Positions 6,754 through 13,792 of a stretch of 42,931 bases of DNA are shown here, piece after piece. The position numbers were made by a program, and so were the translations under genes. Below the pieces are notes generated by a model. It saw only the letters and a program-made list of their open reading frames with translations, made no database searches and was not told the DNA's origin. This DNA comes from an uncultured Caulobacteraceae bacterium (lineage in GTDB: Bacteria; Pseudomonadota; Alphaproteobacteria; Caulobacterales; Caulobacteraceae), in the NCBI GenBank assembly GCA_946480495.1, contig CAMLKO010000001.1, forward strand, positions 1 to 42,931. The letters are read 5' to 3'. Position 1 is the stretch's first letter, and the number at the start of each line of letters is the position of its first letter.

Positions 6754-7626
6754 ATGACCTTCCGACCCCTGTTAGCCGCGACCCTGGACGACGTGGCGAA
6801 CCTGCGCTTCCCCGTCCTGGTCTCCCCGAAGCTCGATGGCGTGCGTTGCCTGGTCCGCGGCGGCGAGGCTGTCACCCGCAACCTAAAGCCCGTTCCGAAC
6901 GCCCATGTGCGACGCCTCCTCAGTCACGTCGACAACCTGGACGGAGAGCTCGTGGTCGGCGAGCCGTTCGCCGCAGGCGTGTTTAACCGAACGGTCTCAG
7001 CCGTCATGCGACGAGACGGGGAACCGGAATTCAAGTTCTTCGCCTTCGACCGACCGGACGATCCGCGCCCGTTCGCCCTTCGCCAACTGCTATCGGGTGA
7101 AGAGGTCCTGCGGTCATCAGGCGCGGTGCGTCCCGTTGTTCACACCTGGATCGAGGACGAGGCGGCGCTGCTGGAGTACGAGTCCCGCGCCCTCGCCAGA
7201 GGTTATGAAGGCGTGATGATCCGCGACCCGAACGGCCCCTATAAGCACGGCCGGAGCACCCTGAAGGAAGGGGCTTTGCTGAAGCTGAAGCGGTTCGAGG
7301 ACGCGGAAGCCGTGGTCATCGGGTTCGAGGAACTGCAGCATAACGGTAACGCGGCGACAACCGACGCCTTGGGCCACACGGAACGGTCAACCCATAAGGC
7401 CGGCCTGACCGCCGGCGGGACGCTGGGAGCCCTTGTGGTGCAGGCGGACGGCTGGCCCGAACCCTTCCGCATAGGCACGGGTTTCGATGCAGCCGCTAGA
7501 CTGGACATCTGGACCAGGCGGGAGGCGCTGCTAGGCCAGCGGCTGAAGTTCAAGCATCAGGCGATAGGGGCGAAGGACGCTCCGCGCTTCCCCGTCTTCC
7601 TCGGCTGGCGTCCGGAAGGGGCGTGA
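6754..7626 (+). CDS. ATP-dependent DNA ligase, 290 aa
   Basis: A minimal T7-like ligase that seals nicks in DNA using ATP. Motif I is PKLDGVR with the adenylated lysine at about residue 26; motif III is FKFFAFD; motif IV is EGVMIRD; motif V is LLKLKRF. The C-terminal OB-fold part (GTLGALVVQADGWPEPFRIGTG) ends at LKFKHQAIG..APRFPVFLGWRP, typical of the family. Length is normal for phage ligases. It sits 13 nt after a tiny membrane-protein gene in the early group. Confidence 0.92.
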   Translation: MTFRPLLAATLDDVANLRFPVLVSPKLDGVRCLVRGGEAVTRNLKPVPNAHVRRLLSHVDNLDGELVVGEPFAAGVFNRTVSAVMRRDGEPEFKFFAFDRPDDPRPFALRQLLSGEEVLRSSGAVRPVVHTWIEDEAALLEYESRALARGYEGVMIRDPNGPYKHGRSTLKEGALLKLKRFEDAEAVVIGFEELQHNGNAATTDALGHTERSTHKAGLTAGGTLGALVVQADGWPEPFRIGTGFDAAARLDIWTRREALLGQRLKFKHQAIGAKDAPRFPVFLGWRPEGA

Positions 7627-7629
7627 TCG

Positions 7630-7725
7630 GTGTATTGGCTGGGCCTCATCCTGGGCGGCGTCTTCCGAACCTTGTTGTGGGTCGTGCTCGCATTCGTCGT
7701 CATGGCCATGCTGGCCTCTCGGTAG
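7630..7725 (+). CDS. one-helix membrane peptide, 31 aa
   Basis: A GTG start 3 nt after the ligase stop gives a peptide that is almost all hydrophobic (WLGLILGGVFRTLLWVVLAF) and ends in SR. No clear ribosome site, so translation would rely on coupling to the ligase gene. It is the last gene before the terminator and the non-coding region. Confidence 0.45.
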   Translation: MYWLGLILGGVFRTLLWVVLAFVVMAMLASR

Positions 7726-7780
7726 AGGAGAACCCGGCGACATAGGACGGCCCGCCATCGTCACCCTACTTGCGACATCT

Positions 7781-7808
7781 AGCCCCGGCCTCACCCGCCG
7801 GGGCTTTT
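7781..7808 (+). terminator. rho-independent terminator of the rightward early group
   Basis: Perfect 9-bp stem AGCCCCGGC (7781-7789) with GCCGGGGCT (7797-7805), 7-nt loop, followed by TTTT. Confidence 0.75.
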
Positions 7809-8387
7809 CGTTGTGCGCCAGATCCGGACGGCTGTGAACTGGCGTCTATGGGTGTAGGTGAGGGGTGTTCCCCTTGCGCCTAGGCCCGGCGCCGCTGGCC
7901 CTAGGGAGGGCCGTACAGCGTGCATCCCGACATTCCCGCTAGGGCGCTAGCCCCGGCCTCCCCGTAGCCCCTGCTATGCGCCTTCCTATGGGCTAGACCT
8001 TGGGCCGATGGCGCCCTTTCCCTGTCAGGTTGAGTGATCGAACGTCAGGTCCTAACCCCTTCCTCCTCATCCGTGCCTATGCGTCCCGCCTGCATCCGTG
8101 TGGGTGCGTGCCTATGCGTCCCATACTAGGTGCGTACTCAAATGCAACTGAGTGTGAGGCTGCGCCAGGTCTGACCGGCTTTCGTGCCTATGCGTCCCGA
8201 TGCGTACCCATTGTTGCTCAGGGTCCTTCCCCCGGAATCCGGGCGTCGCGGGGGGCGCTGAGCCCCGGTTTCCGAGAGTTTTCAATTAGGACTAAGTGCA
8301 CAGCCCAGGCCGGCAGGCCCGATCGCACAACCTCACGAGGTCGAAATCCCGGACCCAGACTCTAACTGTCTGATTTTATTGGGGTTA
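7809..8387. repeat. non-coding stretch with three copies of GTGCCTATGCGTCCC
   Basis: Identical 15-mers GTGCCTATGCGTCCC lie at 8073-8087, 8108-8122 and 8184-8198, with a fourth partial copy GATGCGTACCC just after the last. Spacing is 35 and 76 bp. An open frame through here is repeat-driven and Pro/Arg-rich with no ribosome site, so it is not called. The repeats lie next to the dyad cluster at 8388-8674 and may belong to the same origin. Confidence 0.6.
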
Positions 8388-8674
8388 TGACAGCAATGAC
8401 AGGATTTTCCTGCTCGCCAAAATCCTGTCATGGGTTAAACCCTTGAATCTAATGGGTTTGTGACAGCAATGACAGGAATGACAGGATTTTCATATAGACT
8501 GCGAAGGAGGGGAGGAGGCTGAGGCGCTGGGCCAGAACTGGCCGAAAACAGAAAACACCCTCCACACGGGAAGTGTATGGAAAAGGCTGTCATTCCTGTC
8601 ATTCCTGTCATACGGCAATGGATTCAACGGTTTAACCCATGACAGGATCTGTGACAGGAATTCCAATCCTGTCA
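8388..8674. repeat. dyad-symmetric cluster of TGACAG units, candidate replication origin
   Basis: Twelve copies of TGACAG: seven on plus (8388, 8397, 8461, 8470, 8479, 8640, 8652) and five on minus (CTGTCA at 8425, 8587, 8596, 8605, 8669), often at 9-bp steps. They are nested in a large inverted repeat: about 8421-8449 pairs with about 8619-8648 (including GGGTTAAACC against GGTTTAACCC). At the centre is the perfect palindrome GGCCAGAACTGGCC (8530-8543), within about 2 bp of the axis of the outer repeats. It abuts the 3' end of the primase-helicase gene and has no gene. Confidence 0.65.
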
Positions 8675-8743
8675 CAGAGCGGATTCCATGCGTCCCAATG
8701 GGTCCGGAGGGCCGTTATCGGAATTCCGATGTCGGGAAATCGG

Positions 8744-11182
8744 TCAGCGGGCGAAGAGATTGCCGTTGCGCACGAAAACGCGCTGTTGACCGTATCTGGG
8801 GGTGTATTGGCGCCCGATCGACGCCCAGCCGGGCATGCGCTTCATCACCCGGCCGATGATTTGGGACGCCATCTGGTTGTAGCTGCGCCGGTCGTTGCCG
8901 AGGCACTCCACCCAGACTTCGATGAGGCAGGTCGCCTGCCGCTGGACCATCTCTCCGCCGATCAGGTCGTCCTCGTCCTCGAACGGCTCCTCGATCGGGC
9001 GGTCCAGCCAGTGGGCCACCTGGCCGATCAGGGCATCCTCGGCGGTCTCCACACGACGGTCCTCCTGGATGCGCAGGGCGTCGTCCTTGGCGTCATCGTC
9101 GGTGAGGTAGAGCGGCAGGATGCCGTGCGGCTGGGCGGCGCGCATGGCGCGGTAGAGGGTCAAGGCCTCAGCCCACAACTGGTCGATCACCACGGCCAAG
9201 CCGTCAGTGTCGATTTCCTCGACGTGGCATTCGACAGGCCAGAAGCGCCGGCCGCCGGTGTCGTCGCGCAGGTATTCACGGTCGTTGGTGGAGCCGATCA
9301 TGATCGACTGCCGCGGGAAAACCTGGGCGCGACGAGCGTAGGCGAGGCGAGCCTTATCGACCAGCCGCGACACGAACGCCTTGATCTGGCGCACGTCGGC
9401 CCGGCCGAAGCCTGACAGCTCGGGGATCTCCAGCACCCAGGCGCCCTGCATCATTTCGATCATCTGCCGGGGGTCGTGAAAGTCGCCCTCGAGCTCGACG
9501 AACCAGTGGCGGGCGAGGACGGCGATGAAACTGGACTTCCGCTTGCCCTGCAGACCCTCGAGGATGACCGCGAAGTCGAACTTGTGGCCCGGCTCGAAGA
9601 TGCGGGTGACCGCGGCGACCATCATCAGGCGCGCGACCGAGCGGATATAGGCGCTGTCCGGGGAGCCCAGATAGTCGATGAACAGGCGTTCGACGCGCGG
9701 CGCCCCGTCCCATTTGAGCGCTTCGAGGTACTCCCGGACGGGGTGGAAGGCGTTATCCCGGGCGACGATGTTGACGGCCGAGCGCATGTCGCGATCCGAC
9801 ACCTTCAGGCCGTAACCGCCCTGCCGGGTGGGGGCTTCTATGACCGAGCGGACGTGATCGTCCTTCTCGTCGGTCCACAGGTCGCCGTTGACCTTATCCT
9901 TCAGCACCCAGATCGGTCCGGATAGCTGGCGGACCTTCTTTGGGCCTTTCCGGCGCACCTCCTTCACGCCGGGGGCGCCACGCTGCACGATCTCACTCGT
10001 GAACTGGTTCAGGCGAGGGACGCCGGCGGTGCGAGGGTCGTTTCGGACGATGAGTTCGAGGTTGTGGAGGGTCGGCTTGATCTTGCCTTCCTCGTTGAGG
10101 TCCAGCAGGGAGGCCCATTGCAGCGTCTCGCCTGGCGCGGCGGTCTTGCCGATGGCGTCGATGTCATCTTTGGCCGCCTCTTCGGAGCCGTCGCCGAGCA
10201 GATCGTCCTCGTCGTCATCCCCGCCCAGCTCGTCTTCGACGCCGTGATCGCGCGCCAACTTCGCCAGAGCGGCGGCCTTGATGAGCGTCGGCATGCGGAC
10301 GGGGTTGGGCTTGCTGTCGAAGGACCGCCAGACCCGCTTCTGGTCCTCGGCGTTGAACTTCGCACTCTTGCGGGAGAACTTCGACCACATGACGAGGCCG
10401 CGGTCGCTGCCCTGATACTCGTGGTGGAGGGCCATGCCGGTCTGAAGCCAGCCGTCGCGATCCTCGCACCATTGCGCCAGCGGCAGGTGGTCCAGGACGT
10501 CCTCGATCGCGTCTTCCGACATGCCCGTGGGCTTGCTGCGCACCAGCGCCAGCAGATCGTCATCGTCGATGAGGGGCGAATTAGCGGCAGGGCGGTCCGC
10601 GCCCCATGCGTCGATCGTCGACGTCGCCACCACCGGGCCGCAGCCCATCTCGACGAGGTCGAGGTCGAACGGACGTTCCCAGCGGTACTCGAGGCCGGTG
10701 TCGGGGTGAATCGAGGGCGGGATCACGGCCTGCTTGCCGGTCCCGAACAGCTCGATTTCCCAGACCCAATGCTCGCGGCCGTCCGCGCCGGTGAACTTGT
10801 CGGCGCTGTGGGCGAGCTTCTTCGACCGACAGGCCGTGTCGGAGAGGAAGTAGAAGTGCCGGCTCGCGCCGCCAGATCCCGAAACGACGGTCGGCAGCTT
10901 GTCCCAGCCCGGCAGCAGACGAGCGATCTCCACCTTGGCTTCCGCCTCGCGCGCGGGGTCTCGGATGTCGAGGTCGATCAGGTGCAGGAAGTAGCCGCCG
11001 ACCTTCGAGGGCTCACCGAGACGTACGCCAACATTCAGTTCGGGCTCGTAACTACGTTTGAGGTCTTCCAGTGTGGCGACCGGCAGGTCGGACCACTTGC
11101 TTTCGAACGGCGCCTTGGACCGGGGTCGCAGCCAATGAAGGGCGAACCCTGCCTCGACAAACTGTGTGATCGACTTGAGCAC
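8744..11182 (-). CDS. primase-polymerase / VapE-type SF3 helicase, 812 aa
   Basis: A multidomain replication initiator. The N-terminus is an archaeo-eukaryotic primase (Prim-Pol) with the catalytic acidic pair in LIDLDIRD (about residue 69) and SGSGGASRHFYF. The middle has a PriCT-like helical part (DLPLAQWCEDRDGWLQTGMAL context) and an acidic linker with many Asp/Glu. The C-terminal half is a VirE/VapE helicase: Walker A region EGLQGKRKSSFI at about 546, where the Gly normally before Lys is Arg, then WVLEIPELSG and the sensor STNDREYLRDDTGGRRFWP at about 637. It would prime and unwind at the phage origin; the candidate origin lies just past its 3' end. Confidence 0.88.
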   Translation of the reverse strand: MLKSITQFVEAGFALHWLRPRSKAPFESKWSDLPVATLEDLKRSYEPELNVGVRLGEPSKVGGYFLHLIDLDIRDPAREAEAKVEIARLLPGWDKLPTVVSGSGGASRHFYFLSDTACRSKKLAHSADKFTGADGREHWVWEIELFGTGKQAVIPPSIHPDTGLEYRWERPFDLDLVEMGCGPVVATSTIDAWGADRPAANSPLIDDDDLLALVRSKPTGMSEDAIEDVLDHLPLAQWCEDRDGWLQTGMALHHEYQGSDRGLVMWSKFSRKSAKFNAEDQKRVWRSFDSKPNPVRMPTLIKAAALAKLARDHGVEDELGGDDDEDDLLGDGSEEAAKDDIDAIGKTAAPGETLQWASLLDLNEEGKIKPTLHNLELIVRNDPRTAGVPRLNQFTSEIVQRGAPGVKEVRRKGPKKVRQLSGPIWVLKDKVNGDLWTDEKDDHVRSVIEAPTRQGGYGLKVSDRDMRSAVNIVARDNAFHPVREYLEALKWDGAPRVERLFIDYLGSPDSAYIRSVARLMMVAAVTRIFEPGHKFDFAVILEGLQGKRKSSFIAVLARHWFVELEGDFHDPRQMIEMMQGAWVLEIPELSGFGRADVRQIKAFVSRLVDKARLAYARRAQVFPRQSIMIGSTNDREYLRDDTGGRRFWPVECHVEEIDTDGLAVVIDQLWAEALTLYRAMRAAQPHGILPLYLTDDDAKDDALRIQEDRRVETAEDALIGQVAHWLDRPIEEPFEDEDDLIGGEMVQRQATCLIEVWVECLGNDRRSYNQMASQIIGRVMKRMPGWASIGRQYTPRYGQQRVFVRNGNLFAR

Positions 11183-11216
11183 GAGCGTCTTTCCTCCCTA
11201 GCGGGATGGCCAGGGA

Positions 11217-11480
11217 TCAGTTGAAGACGAACTGGTGGAGTTGCTCGATCTTGAGGCGCCCGTCGCCTAGGTCGACGAGCTTCTTTGCGTTGGGAGGGGT
11301 GAGTCGGTTGGCGCGCAGCCACTTGTAGACGCCTTCCCGGGACATGCCGTCAGCGCCGAGGTCCTTGGCCAGCTTCGGGACGTTCAGCCGCCCCGATGGC
11401 GTGCGGTAGGCGGGCAGGGCTTTACGCAGCAAGTCGTAGAGCGGCCCAAAGGTGTAGGTGCTTTCGCGATCAGCCGCCAT
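11217..11480 (-). CDS. small HTH DNA-binding protein, 87 aa
   Basis: Starts MAADRESTYTFGPLYDLL; an upstream extension is intergenic control DNA. The core (LNVPKLAKDLGADGMSREGVYKWLRANRLTPPNAKKLVDL) is a helix-turn-helix with a YKWLR recognition helix. It is divergent from the gene at 11649 across a region holding two operators, the geometry of a lambda-like switch. It could be a Cro-like regulator or a replication control protein for the primase gene 34 nt downstream. Which regulator binds the 17-bp operators is not decided by sequence. Confidence 0.75.
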   Translation of the reverse strand: MAADRESTYTFGPLYDLLRKALPAYRTPSGRLNVPKLAKDLGADGMSREGVYKWLRANRLTPPNAKKLVDLGDGRLKIEQLHQFVFN

Positions 11481-11534
11481 GTCGGGAAACTCCGCAGTTC
11501 GTTGCCTGCACCCTACGACAGCCGCCGCCGTAGA

Positions 11535-11551
11535 TTCAACTGCTAAGTGGA
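11535..11551. promoter_or_regulatory. 17-bp palindromic operator, copy 5
   Basis: TTCAACTGCTAAGTGGA. Weaker copy placed in tandem with copy 6, start-to-start 19 bp (nearly two helical turns), between the divergent HTH gene and the gene at 11649. On minus, TTGAAT (11540-11535) with TAGGGT 18 nt further on could be the promoter of the HTH gene. Confidence 0.5.
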
Positions 11552-11553
11552 CA

Positions 11554-11570
11554 TTCACTAAACAGTTGAC
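11554..11570. promoter_or_regulatory. 17-bp palindromic operator, copy 6, over a -35 box
   Basis: TTCACTAAACAGTTGAC. The right arm plus one base is TTGACA (11566-11571), followed after 18 nt by CTCATT, a candidate rightward promoter for the replication operon beginning at 11649. Same layout as the leftward promoter near 4195. Confidence 0.6.
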
Positions 11571-11648
11571 ACTTCCCCGGCAACCGTGGCTCATTCAACA
11601 GGTCCTGCGGCCAGGTGGTCGCGCCCCACTCAGACCCCGGAGACCCGA

Positions 11649-12086
11649 ATGAGCATCGAGATTAGCATCCAAGAAAACACCGCCGCCCTGCTTACCGTCG
11701 CCGAGCTGCTGCGCGAATCGAACGCCGGCCGCGCCGAAGCTCTCGCCGCCGCGGCGTCCATCTCCACCGACACCAAGGCCGCAAAGGCCCCGAAGGCTCC
11801 CAAGCCTGCCGCCGAGCCGGCCCCTGCGCCCGCTCCCGCCGGTCCCCCGACCCTCGATGACGTGCGCGCGGCGTTCGGCGCCTACCTCGGCGTCGACGAT
11901 CCTACCGAGAAGGAAAGCCGCAAGGCGACGATGGTGAAGATCCTCGCCAAGTTCGGCGTCGGCAAGGCCACCGAGATCGCGGAGAAAGACCGCGCCCAAG
12001 CCATCACCTGGGCCAAGACCCTCACCGCCGGCGAGGACGTGCCGGAACTCGAGGACGAAGCTGAGGAAGACGACATGCTGGGTTGA
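11649..12086 (+). CDS. Ala/Pro-rich phage protein with helical C-terminal domain, 145 aa
   Basis: Start MSIEISIQENTAALL; an in-frame upstream extension crosses the promoter region and is rejected. Layout: helical N-terminus, low-complexity Ala/Pro/Lys linker (APKAPKPAAEPAPAPAPAGP), then a folded domain (TLDDVRAAFGAYLGV, ATMVKILAKFGVGKATEI) and an acidic tail DEAEEDDMLG. The acidic tail ending in a hydrophobic pair is like the tips of ssDNA-binding proteins and the DUF2815 protein downstream. First gene of the replication operon; exact role unknown. Confidence 0.7.
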   Translation: MSIEISIQENTAALLTVAELLRESNAGRAEALAAAASISTDTKAAKAPKAPKPAAEPAPAPAPAGPPTLDDVRAAFGAYLGVDDPTEKESRKATMVKILAKFGVGKATEIAEKDRAQAITWAKTLTAGEDVPELEDEAEEDDMLG

Positions 12087-12095
12087 CCGGTCCGT

Positions 12096-12117
12096 CCCCG
12101 GCTTCGGCCGGGGCTTT
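12096..12117 (+). terminator. hairpin after the first replication gene, possible terminator
   Basis: CCCCGGC (12096-12102), TTCG tetraloop, GCCGGGG (12107-12113), then CTTT. Stable stem but short T run, so it may attenuate rather than stop transcription. Confidence 0.45.
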
Positions 12118-12232
12118 CCGGCGAAGATGTGGGCCCGTTCAGAGGCGGCATGGACCACTTTCGGGTGTCGTTCCGCGGGTGTGAGCCCCGCACCCACAGC
12201 TTCCCCAGAAGGCCCCACCCAGGAGAGCTTCG

Positions 12233-12508
12233 GTGCCCGTTGGGAACGTCATCATGATCGACTTCAAGGGCGCCCAGACGGACCTGGACGACGTCGGCGT
12301 GTTCGACTTCGATCTGCGGGCAAAGGGGCTGACCGGGAAGTATATCGGGAACCCGTCACATCAATCTCACGTCGGGCGCAGAGCAGAGATCGCGAAGATT
12401 CTCGCACGCCTTGGCGTCGAACACTATTCCGAGCTCCCGTATTTCAAGAAACGTCTCTACGTCCTCTTTGTCCTCGCCCGACTGAACAGATTTTGGGTGA
12501 CGGCATGA
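12233..12508 (+). CDS. hypothetical phage protein, 91 aa
   Basis: GTG start chosen because AGGAGAG lies 5 nt upstream; an internal ATG at 12254 would shorten it by seven residues. The product has a helical C-terminal half (RRAEIAKILARLGVEHYSELPYF) but no recognised family. Its stop overlaps the next start as ATGA. Confidence 0.55.
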   Translation: MPVGNVIMIDFKGAQTDLDDVGVFDFDLRAKGLTGKYIGNPSHQSHVGRRAEIAKILARLGVEHYSELPYFKKRLYVLFVLARLNRFWVTA

Positions 12509-12771
12509 CCTCCCCGGACCTTATCAACGGCGGGTTCGAGGCTCTCGCGGCCGTCGCTCAGGCGGTGAACGTCCGGCGCCTGTTGCGAGATCGCCAAATC
12601 CACGGCGTCGACTGGCGCGTCACCGGATTTTTCACCGTCTGGGGCGTCTGGAACCTCTTCTATTACCCGCACCTGGACCAGTGGCTCAGTTTCGCCGGCG
12701 GTCTCGCCATCGTCATCGTGAACGCAGTGTGGGTTGCGCTCGCAGTCTATTTCCAAAGGAGGACTGCATGA
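12505..12771 (+). CDS. small two-helix membrane protein, 88 aa
   Basis: Start overlaps the upstream stop. After an amphipathic N-terminus (VRRLLRDRQIHG) come two hydrophobic helices (about residues 42-58 VTGFFTVWGVWNLFYY and 64-84 FAGGLAIVIVNAVWVALAVYF) separated by a short loop. Stop overlaps the next start. Likely an inner-membrane protein co-translated with nucleotide-metabolism genes; function unknown. Confidence 0.65.
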   Translation: MTSPDLINGGFEALAAVAQAVNVRRLLRDRQIHGVDWRVTGFFTVWGVWNLFYYPHLDQWLSFAGGLAIVIVNAVWVALAVYFQRRTA

Positions 12772-13358
12772 GCGGTCAAGGTATCGTCGATGGCTCAAAC
12801 TACAATAACCGCGCCGAGGGGGAAACCCGGGCCGGGAACTGGATGCAGACCTATAGTGGCCGCAAGTTCTGGCCGGTCGATCCTCGTCCCGAAGAAATAT
12901 TCATCGAGGACATTGCTCACGCGCTCTCGTTGACCTGCCGGTACGGCGGCCATTGCGAACGATTCTACTCGGTCGCTGAGCATTGTGTGCTGGTTTCTCA
13001 GGTCGTTCCTCCTGAAATGGCGCTGATGGGCCTGTTGCACGACGCGACGGAGACCTATTGCGCCGACATCATCCGCCCGTTGAAACCCTATCTTGCGGGT
13101 TACAAGGACGTCGAAGACGCACTCTGGACCGCCATCGCCGAGCGGTTCGACCTCGAATACGAGATGCCTCCCTGCGTGAAGGAGGCGGACAACGCGCTGT
13201 TGCTGGCTGAACAGGCCCAGATCATGAAGCTGCCGCCCGCCGCATGGTCGGTGCCAGGCGAGGCCGCGGCCGTCATCATCGAATGTTGGGCCCCCGAGGT
13301 CGCTGAGGCCAAATTCATCGAACGATTCGTTGAGCTACGGTTGGGGAACGGGGCGTGA
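12768..13358 (+). CDS. HD-domain nucleotide phosphohydrolase, 196 aa
   Basis: Start MSGQGIVDGS overlaps the upstream stop. The HD motif set is visible: RFYSVAEHCVLVSQ (first His), LLHDATETYCADIIRP (HD pair), and a later Asp in CVKEADNALLLAEQ. The family resembles YfbR-type 5'-deoxynucleotidases found in phages. It would dephosphorylate deoxynucleotides and, with the MazG-like and dATP/dGTP hydrolases, shape the dNTP pool. Stop overlaps the next start. Confidence 0.82.
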   Translation: MSGQGIVDGSNYNNRAEGETRAGNWMQTYSGRKFWPVDPRPEEIFIEDIAHALSLTCRYGGHCERFYSVAEHCVLVSQVVPPEMALMGLLHDATETYCADIIRPLKPYLAGYKDVEDALWTAIAERFDLEYEMPPCVKEADNALLLAEQAQIMKLPPAAWSVPGEAAAVIIECWAPEVAEAKFIERFVELRLGNGA

Positions 13359-13792
13359 TCGACGTTCCCGTCATAAACCCGAAGGACGCGATCGGCTCGA
13401 CGAAGCTGCCGCTGCATCTCGTTCCCGATACGATGGTGGTTTACGCCGCCATGGCCTTTTGCGAGGGGGCGACGAAGTACGGCGCCTACAACTGGCGCGC
13501 GGCCGGTATTCGGGCGTCGATATACGTGTCCGCCCTCGAGCGCCACATGAAGAAGTGGTGGAACGGGGAGGAGATCGACCCGGCCACAGGCGTCCCCCAC
13601 CTCGCGAACGCGCTCGCCTGCATCGGCATCATCCTGGACGCTGCCCTCGTGGGAAAGCTGACCGACGACCGGCCGCCGGCCGCGCCGATGGCGAAGCTGA
13701 TCGAGGACGCCGAAAAGACGGTGCGATCCTTGATGGCGATGCACGCCGACAAGGACCCGAAGCATTGGACCATCAAGGACCAGATACCCTGA
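13355..13792 (+). CDS. dATP/dGTP diphosphohydrolase-like protein (DUF5664), 145 aa
   Basis: GTG start overlapping the upstream stop. The N-terminal region NPKDAIGSTKLPLHLVP, then AFCEGATKYGAYNWR and SALERHMKKWWNGEEIDPATGVPHLANALACIGIIL matches the phage dATP/dGTP diphosphohydrolase N-terminal domain family, with acidic and His residues for metal binding. Length is normal. It forms a nucleotide-pool unit with the HD protein upstream. Its TGA shares a base with the next ATG. Confidence 0.8.
   Translation: MIDVPVINPKDAIGSTKLPLHLVPDTMVVYAAMAFCEGATKYGAYNWRAAGIRASIYVSALERHMKKWWNGEEIDPATGVPHLANALACIGIILDAALVGKLTDDRPPAAPMAKLIEDAEKTVRSLMAMHADKDPKHWTIKDQIP

Noticed and set aside
8000..8365. Plus-strand frame of 121 codons
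   Set aside because: Driven by the repeated GTGCCTATGCGTCCC units (AYAS segments); no ribosome site and unnatural composition.
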